Shown one piece after another: positions 57,963 through 64,000 of a DNA stretch of 64,000 bases. The translations under genes and the position numbers were made by a program. Below the pieces are notes generated by a model. It had not been told where the DNA came from, did not search any database, and was given only the letters and a program-made list of their open reading frames with translations. This DNA comes from Sphingobacteriaceae bacterium (GTDB lineage Bacteria; Bacteroidota; Bacteroidia; B-17B0; Aurantibacillaceae): positions 1 to 64,000 of the forward strand of contig CANKBS010000013.1 in the NCBI GenBank assembly GCA_947480015.1. The letters run 5' to 3'. Within the stretch, counting starts at the first letter, position 1, and every line of letters starts with the position of its first letter.

Positions 57963-59609
57963 ATGCCTAAATTACTTTTCATCCTAGTTAGTTTTGTTTG
58001 TTTACTTTTTATGAGTTGTACTAACTCCCTAAAAGAAAATGATGAGCGCCATATTTTTAATTACAATGAAATGAACGGATTGAATTCATTGGATCCGGCC
58101 GCTGCAGCAAATTTTGAAAACATTTGGCCGGTAAATCAATTGTTTAATGGTTTGCTACAAATGAACGACAGTTTGCAGGTAAAACCCTGTATTGCCAAAA
58201 GCTATGAATTAAGTGACGATGGCATGCATTATGTGTTTCACTTACGTGACGATGTTTTTTTTCATGATAATGCTTGTTTTGAAAATTCGAAAGGCAGAAA
58301 GGTAATTGCCAAAGATTTTGTTTTTAGTTTTAATCGGTTATTCGACAGCAAGGTTAGTTCGGCAAGTAGTTTACTGGACATTATTGATCAAAGTGAAAAA
58401 ACAGCTTTTAAAGGCTTTGAAGCCATTAACGACAGTACTTTAAAGATTAATTTAAAAAGGCCATTTACAGCTTTTTTAAGTGTATTAACAATGAAGTTTT
58501 TCTCGGTAGTTCCATTTGAAGCCATTGAATTTTATAAAGTTGATTTTAGAAAAAACCCTGTAGGCACCGGACCCTTTGTTTTTAAAGTATGGGAAGAAGG
58601 GACGAAATTAATCATGTTAAAAAATCCATCCTATTTTGAAAAAGACGCGCAACAAAAGTCCCTACCCTATCTGGATGCGGTAACGGTTTCGTTTATTAAG
58701 GATAGGGAGACAGCCTTTATGGAATTACTAAATGGGAAATTTGATATGTTAAGTGGGGCGGATGCCTTTAACACCAATGAGGTGCTAGATAAGGAAGGGG
58801 ATTTGAGAGAACTGTACAAAAAAAAATTCTTTCTTCAAAAAGAAACATTTTTAAAAACCGATTACATTGGCATTTTGATTGATGAGAATATTGCCATAGT
58901 AAAAAACTCGCCATTAAAGTTAAAGGCCATTCGTCAGGCACTTAATTATGCTTTTGATCGCGACAAACTGATCAAGTATTTGCGTAATAATTTAGGGGAA
59001 GCTGCTCATGCGGGCTTTATACCTAAAGGATTAAAAAGTTACGATCCAACAGTTGTAAAGGGTTACGATTATAATCCAGATAAGGTAAAAGAACTCTTGG
59101 CACAAGCCGGATTCCCCAATGGTAAAGGCCTTCCCGAGCTTACGATACATACCACCGACAATTACAAAGAACAGGTAGAATTTATACAATCGCAATTTGC
59201 CGAAAACAACATCATGGTCCAGATAAGTGTAGAAAAACCTTCGGTGCTTCGTCAGGCTGTTAATGCTTGCCAATATAACCTTTTTAAAAAATCGTGGTTT
59301 AGTGATTATGCCGATGAGGAAAATTTTATGAGTTTATTTTACAGCAAAAATTTCTCTCCGCAGGGGGTTAATTTTTTCCATTATAAAAATGCCGAATTTG
59401 ATGCTGCCTATGAAAACGCATTGGCCGAAAAAGACGAAGCTGTTAAAATAAAACTGTATCAAAAAATGGATCAACTTATCATAGAAGATGCTCCGTTTAT
59501 TCCGCTCTATTATGATGTGGTAGTGAGACTTGTCAGTCATAAGGTAACCGGACTCAAGAGCAATGCTATGAATTTATTAGATCTAAAAACAGTCCGTAAA
59601 TCAAACTAA
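57963..59609 (+). CDS. Peptide/oligopeptide ABC transporter substrate-binding lipoprotein (SBP_bac_5)
   Basis: MPKLLFILVSFVCLLFMSCTN lipobox; GLNSLDPAAAANFENIWPVNQLFNGLLQM, KNPVGTGPFVFKVWEEG. Confidence 0.9.
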   Translation: MPKLLFILVSFVCLLFMSCTNSLKENDERHIFNYNEMNGLNSLDPAAAANFENIWPVNQLFNGLLQMNDSLQVKPCIAKSYELSDDGMHYVFHLRDDVFFHDNACFENSKGRKVIAKDFVFSFNRLFDSKVSSASSLLDIIDQSEKTAFKGFEAINDSTLKINLKRPFTAFLSVLTMKFFSVVPFEAIEFYKVDFRKNPVGTGPFVFKVWEEGTKLIMLKNPSYFEKDAQQKSLPYLDAVTVSFIKDRETAFMELLNGKFDMLSGADAFNTNEVLDKEGDLRELYKKKFFLQKETFLKTDYIGILIDENIAIVKNSPLKLKAIRQALNYAFDRDKLIKYLRNNLGEAAHAGFIPKGLKSYDPTVVKGYDYNPDKVKELLAQAGFPNGKGLPELTIHTTDNYKEQVEFIQSQFAENNIMVQISVEKPSVLRQAVNACQYNLFKKSWFSDYADEENFMSLFYSKNFSPQGVNFFHYKNAEFDAAYENALAEKDEAVKIKLYQKMDQLIIEDAPFIPLYYDVVVRLVSHKVTGLKSNAMNLLDLKTVRKSN

Positions 59610-59631
59610 TCAGGCTTAGTTAAATTGACTT

Positions 59632-60873
59632 TTACTTTAGGACTATTTCACGAAGAAGGTGACAATCGGATTTTAGTGAGAAAAAACGAAACACAGATGT
59701 TTTGGTATTTATTAAAAATGCCAGGCTTAAACTTAAGGTTATAATGGAATAACTTATCAGAGCCGAATATGCAGCGCCATTTGTTCCGTAACGGCTTATG
59801 AGGAGTGGGGCTAAAATCAAACTGGCGATAAATCCAAAACCATAGCTCACTAATACAATTTTTTGTTTACCAATGGCTATGAAGTAATTACTCATGATTA
59901 GAAAAAAACTAATCATTAAAATAGCGGGGGAATAAAGCATCATAAGATGTTTTATACCAATAAAACCCTCACCGAGCACAAATACAAAAAATGAAACCGG
60001 AATGAGTGCGATGGTTAAAATTAACAGGCCACTAAGGATTGTTGCGAACTTAGCTAAACTTAGGGTAAGTTGTATGCTTGTTTTTGTATTACCTGAGTTG
60101 GCTACTCGAGCCAAAAGTAAAGGACTAATTGCATTTGAAATAATTAATACAGCTTCGGTAAGGGAAGATGCCGAGGCGTACAAACCAACCGAGGCACTGT
60201 TAGCCAGAAGGTAATAACTATAACGGTTACAAAAAATATAAAGTAGGGTACTCGACTGAAAAATCATACCATTTATGAGTATTGGTTTTAAGTAATAAGT
60301 TGAATTAATATCCTTTTGAACAAAGAATTTAAAAACCTGAATCGCTGACATAATGGTTGCAAGTGAAAACGAAATGAATAAGGGGTAAATGTATGCAGCG
60401 AAAGTAAATGATTTAAAGATAAAAATACCGATGGTTAATCCAAGCAAAAGCAAAAAAGGTTGGATAAAATTCATCCAATTAAAAACACGAATTTTTTCTT
60501 TACCTAAAATAAGCACGCAGTTGAATGTATTGATAAGGACAAGTAGTGATACCAGGTATGCTAGCCATTCGTAACCCAGCACCTGTTTATTCAAAAAAAC
60601 AATCATGAGATTGCTGAGTGAACAAAAGATAAAGGTGTAAAAAAGTCCGTGAACTACTATTTTTTTTAGGTTGAATTTCGGAATAAAATGAACCAGGTTA
60701 TATCCCGTGTATACCTCATTAATGATTTGAATGATGCTAATATTTAGAATAAAAATACTGATCTCACCCCTTGAACTAACGCCCAAGTAGCGGGAAGAAA
60801 TGATAAGAATAAGAAAATTGATCAGTCCAACGCTGCCTTTTGTGATCAAACTGTAAACAATGTTCTTAAACAT
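59632..60873 (-). CDS. Oligosaccharide flippase/polysaccharide biosynthesis membrane protein (Wzx-like)
   Basis: SLITKGSVGLINFLILIISSRYLGVSSRGEISIFIL, multiple TMs, MATE/PST pattern. Confidence 0.82.
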   Translation of the reverse strand: MFKNIVYSLITKGSVGLINFLILIISSRYLGVSSRGEISIFILNISIIQIINEVYTGYNLVHFIPKFNLKKIVVHGLFYTFIFCSLSNLMIVFLNKQVLGYEWLAYLVSLLVLINTFNCVLILGKEKIRVFNWMNFIQPFLLLLGLTIGIFIFKSFTFAAYIYPLFISFSLATIMSAIQVFKFFVQKDINSTYYLKPILINGMIFQSSTLLYIFCNRYSYYLLANSASVGLYASASSLTEAVLIISNAISPLLLARVANSGNTKTSIQLTLSLAKFATILSGLLILTIALIPVSFFVFVLGEGFIGIKHLMMLYSPAILMISFFLIMSNYFIAIGKQKIVLVSYGFGFIASLILAPLLISRYGTNGAAYSALISYSIITLSLSLAFLINTKTSVFRFFSLKSDCHLLREIVLK

Positions 60874-60912
60874 ATTCGGTTTTAATTTAAAGGCAATTTA
60901 TTGTCAGTCGTT

Positions 60913-61320
60913 TTACCAAACAAATACAATGTTTTGCTTAATATCGGGATGGAGGCTTTTAGCAACCGGACAAGCAAGGGCTGCATGCTCGTACATTTTT
61001 TTCTCTTTATCAGTAAAATTATTTTTAGGAAAATTAAGGGTGACGTGAATTTCACCTATCCGACGGGGTTCGGCATACATCACTTTAGTAACTTCGGCGC
61101 TGGTGCCAATAATTGGTGTAATGTTTTCCTTCATAGCTAAAATTCCCATAATGGAAATCATACAACTGGCCAATGAGGTGGCTGCTAAATCGGTAGGTGA
61201 AAAGGCTTCTCCTTTTCCAAAATTATCCTTTGGTGCATCGCTGAATATTTTTGTTTCCGATTGCAGGTGAACTGCCTCTGTGCGTAGCTCGCCAAGGTAT
61301 TTTACTGTGCTGGTGATCAT
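60913..61320 (-). CDS. OsmC/Ohr family protein
   Basis: GEAFSPTDLAATSLASCMISIMGILA, ALACPVAKSLHPDI. Confidence 0.92.
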   Translation of the reverse strand: MITSTVKYLGELRTEAVHLQSETKIFSDAPKDNFGKGEAFSPTDLAATSLASCMISIMGILAMKENITPIIGTSAEVTKVMYAEPRRIGEIHVTLNFPKNNFTDKEKKMYEHAALACPVAKSLHPDIKQNIVFVW

Positions 61321-61377
61321 GGTTAATTATTTATGCAAAAATAGGATAATACCTTGTAAATACTTATTTTTGTTAGC

Positions 61378-62142
61378 ATGTTTCGTTCCATTGTTTACAT
61401 CCTTTGCGGCCTTGTTTTACTGAGTACAGATGTATTTGGTCAGGATCAAACTTTGGGTACAGGTTATGAAAACGGCACCAATTTAAATGTGATTTATCAT
61501 ACCGAACGGAGTGGTCAATTTTATGCCAGTACGAGAGGTTATGGAATTAGTTACCGCCAATCGAAACATCTTAACGCGAAAAGTCGTTCGTTTTTTGAAA
61601 TTGACGTGCAAAATTTAAAACACATTAAGGAAACCAAAACGCAGGGCGATGCTCCGGAACGGAGACGATTTGTTTATGGAAAAGTGAACTCCGTTTTTTT
61701 ATTGCGTGGTGCCATTGGTTTTCAAAACGTCATTTTCTCAAAGGCCGATAATAAAGCTGTAGAGATTCGTTATTTTTATTCCATTGGTCCTACTTTAGCT
61801 TTTGTAAAACCCTATTACTTGCAGGTATACAAAACCAATGGCAATAAGGAATCGACCTTAATAAAATTCGGTGCTGAAAATTTTACTGCGGATAGTGGTC
61901 GTGTTGTAGGTCGTGGGGCTTACACCGATGGGCTGCCTGAAATGAGGATTTATCCCGGATTAAGTGCTAAATTTAATCTAAGTTTTGAATACGCGCCTTA
62001 TACAAATTTAATCCGGGCCATTGAAACCGGAGTTTCGTTGGATTATTTTCCAAAATCCATTACGCTTATGGCTCGTAATCCTTCAGAAAATTTAATTATT
62101 GCATTTCATGTAGGATTTGTATTTGGCAGAAAATGGTTTTAG
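61378..62142 (+). CDS. Hypothetical outer-membrane/secreted protein
   Basis: 254 aa, signal peptide, beta-barrel-like pattern ending [10 protein letters not shown]. Confidence 0.75.
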   Translation: MFRSIVYILCGLVLLSTDVFGQDQTLGTGYENGTNLNVIYHTERSGQFYASTRGYGISYRQSKHLNAKSRSFFEIDVQNLKHIKETKTQGDAPERRRFVYGKVNSVFLLRGAIGFQNVIFSKADNKAVEIRYFYSIGPTLAFVKPYYLQVYKTNGNKESTLIKFGAENFTADSGRVVGRGAYTDGLPEMRIYPGLSAKFNLSFEYAPYTNLIRAIETGVSLDYFPKSITLMARNPSENLIIAFHVGFVFGRKWF

Positions 62143-62143
62143 T

Positions 62144-63007
62144 ATGGAATTAACACAAGAAGTTCAGAAAATAAAAAAACCCGAATGGTTGCGCGTTAAG
62201 CTGCCTACGGGTCAAGAATATGTAAAAGTTAGAAGTATTGTTGGTGAGCACAAGCTGCATACCATTTGTGAAAGTGGCAACTGCCCGAATATGGGTGAAT
62301 GTTGGGGCGCAGGTACAGCTACCTTTATGATACTTGGAAACATTTGCACCCGCAGTTGCGGTTTTTGTGCAGTTGCCACCGGTAAACCAAAAGCGGCCGA
62401 CTGGGATGAGCCAAAACGCATTGCCAACTCCGTTAAATTAATGGGTGTAAAACATTGTGTGATTACCAGTGTTGACCGTGATGATTTGAAAGATGGTGGT
62501 TCAATTATTTGGGCAGAAACCATTAAGGAAATAAGAGCCATTAGTCCTGAAACTAAATTTGAATGTTTGATTCCTGATTTTGCCGGCAAGTGGGAAAATT
62601 TGCAACGTATTATTGATGTGATGCCTGATATTGTTTCACATAATATTGAAACTGTGCGGCGTTTAACTGCCCAGGTGAGAATACAAGCAAAATACGACAG
62701 AAGTCTGGAAGTTTTAAAAAGACTGGATGAGGCTGGTGTAAAAACCAAATCGGGGGTGATGCTTGGATTAGGTGAAACCGAAGAAGAAATTTATGAAACC
62801 ATAGATGATCTTGCATCTGTAAAATGTGATGTTTTAACCTTGGGGCAATACTTGCAACCCACTCCAAAACATATACCCGTTGCTCAGTTTGTGCATCCGG
62901 ATGAATTTAATAAATACAGAGCTTATGCGTTAACCAAAGGTTTTCGATTTGTTGAAAGTGGTCCTTTGGTTCGTTCCTCTTATCATGCAGAAAAACACAT
63001 TTTTTAA
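62144..63007 (+). CDS. lipA: Lipoyl synthase
   Basis: [41 protein letters not shown]; start MELTQEVQ at 62144. Confidence 0.96.
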   Translation: MELTQEVQKIKKPEWLRVKLPTGQEYVKVRSIVGEHKLHTICESGNCPNMGECWGAGTATFMILGNICTRSCGFCAVATGKPKAADWDEPKRIANSVKLMGVKHCVITSVDRDDLKDGGSIIWAETIKEIRAISPETKFECLIPDFAGKWENLQRIIDVMPDIVSHNIETVRRLTAQVRIQAKYDRSLEVLKRLDEAGVKTKSGVMLGLGETEEEIYETIDDLASVKCDVLTLGQYLQPTPKHIPVAQFVHPDEFNKYRAYALTKGFRFVESGPLVRSSYHAEKHIF

Positions 63008-63679
63008 ATGAAAAAACCACTAACGCTGCTATTTATTGTAGTACTTATTCTCACCTTTGCGTTTTGTGCGCCATCGCGCTATGTTAAAACTTTGGAAAAA
63101 AAACAAAGTGTCCTTGCTTTTTCATTTGGCGGCCCCCTTATTAAATTTGGTGGAGCGCCTATTCCCATTCCGTTTACAACCTTGGGTTATGCTTATGGAT
63201 GCAGCGATCGCATCACTGCCTATGGTAATTTGCATACCACGAGTTTACTATTCGGTAATTTTCAAACAGACTTAGGCGCTACGGTTAAGTTATACGAAAA
63301 AGAAAATCAATTTGGTTTCTCTGCCTCACCTGCTTTGCAAATTGCCTGCAATGTTCGGAATCAGACAGGGTTTAGAACTTGGCCCAGTATCGATTTAAAC
63401 AGTTATTATCACCCAAACAAAAAACCTTCATATATCTATGCCGGAATCAATTCATGGATTGAACTTTCATCGACCAAAGCGCATGATGAGCCGCAGACCA
63501 AACATGCCATCCCTAATTTGCATATCGGATACAGTGTGGTAAAAACAAAATGGCAGCATCAGTTTGAATTAAAATATTTGGGTATGGGTATTGCCAATAC
63601 ACCCGGTGTGGTTGATTATATAGGTGCTTCAGGAAAAGGAACCTTTGGCCTGTATTATTCATTAATTAGAAAATTTTAG
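63008..63679 (+). CDS. Hypothetical lipoprotein/outer membrane protein
   Basis: 223 aa, signal peptide FAFCAPSRY lipobox-like; directly abuts lipA stop. Confidence 0.7.
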   Translation: MKKPLTLLFIVVLILTFAFCAPSRYVKTLEKKQSVLAFSFGGPLIKFGGAPIPIPFTTLGYAYGCSDRITAYGNLHTTSLLFGNFQTDLGATVKLYEKENQFGFSASPALQIACNVRNQTGFRTWPSIDLNSYYHPNKKPSYIYAGINSWIELSSTKAHDEPQTKHAIPNLHIGYSVVKTKWQHQFELKYLGMGIANTPGVVDYIGASGKGTFGLYYSLIRKF

Positions 63680-63680
63680 G

Positions 63681-64000
63681 ATGAAAAAACCAATTCCTGT
63701 TCTTCTTTTTTCTTTGTTGTTGACGAGTTCTTGTTTGAAGCTGGACAGTAACATGTATAATACATCGGACAAGATTAAAGAATATAAACTTGACAATTAT
63801 ACCGGCACTCAAGATTTTATTCTCGATGGAAACTATGCTATTCCGTCATCGCTTGTGTCTATTTTTGACCTGTCTTCTCAGGCTTCTGATGAAAAAAATT
63901 CGACAACTATCAAAGCGTTGTATATTGGTGACATCAGTAAAATAGGAAGCGATACAATTATTTTATATTGTCACGGCAACAAATGGCATATGGATTTTTA
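63681..64000 (+). CDS. Hypothetical lipoprotein, truncated by window end (possible alpha/beta hydrolase)
   Basis: MKKPIPVLLFSLLLTSSCLKLDSNMYNTSDKIKEYKLDNYTGTQDFILDGNY...IILYCHGNKWHMDF, no stop before 64000. Confidence 0.7.
   Translation, partial: MKKPIPVLLFSLLLTSSCLKLDSNMYNTSDKIKEYKLDNYTGTQDFILDGNYAIPSSLVSIFDLSSQASDEKNSTTIKALYIGDISKIGSDTIILYCHGNKWHMDF

Noticed and set aside
62212-62748. 178-aa minus-strand ORF
   Set aside because: Antisense to lipA, whose family motifs are unambiguous; codon shadow.
1-64000. CRISPR arrays, tRNA/rRNA genes, transposases, prophage or defence islands
   Set aside because: No regularly spaced direct repeats, cloverleaf-like sequences, or recombinase/nuclease/toxin-antitoxin motifs were seen in the translated ORFs.

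Overview
This 64-kb window is a mostly ordinary, densely coded chromosomal segment from a Bacteroidota bacterium, probably a Flavobacteriia/Cytophagia-like lineage. Evidence for this: type IX secretion genes (porU, porV, gldJ, a PorP/SprF family gene), several T9SS cargo proteins with C-terminal sorting domains, and TAnnTTTG-type promoter boxes. Housekeeping genes include rsmG, tgt, an M17 leucyl aminopeptidase, crcB, rny, zapA, a primary sigma-70 factor, yidC, murF and lipA. I found no tRNA, rRNA, CRISPR array, integrase/transposase or prophage. No single new system stands out strongly. The observations most worth following up are: (i) an inverted pair of GC-rich structured intergenic elements at the left end; (ii) a decayed TPR gene next to a nested palindrome cluster; (iii) an ABC ATPase with no ATG/GTG/TTG before its Walker A motif, whose best start is ATC; (iv) tgt starting at TTG directly behind a -7 box; (v) a cysteine-rich CWC domain fused in frame in front of the signal peptide of a T9SS cargo; (vi) a 784-aa coiled-coil protein in the zapA-rny locus; (vii) a CAP-like plus OmpA-like fusion; (viii) a tandem triplet of TRL-like lipoproteins; (ix) a small His-rich protein ending in LRGPP-VTV beside a TonB receptor; and (x) an orphan terminator with repeats upstream of the sigma gene. 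All family calls were made by eye from the translations, with no database search.
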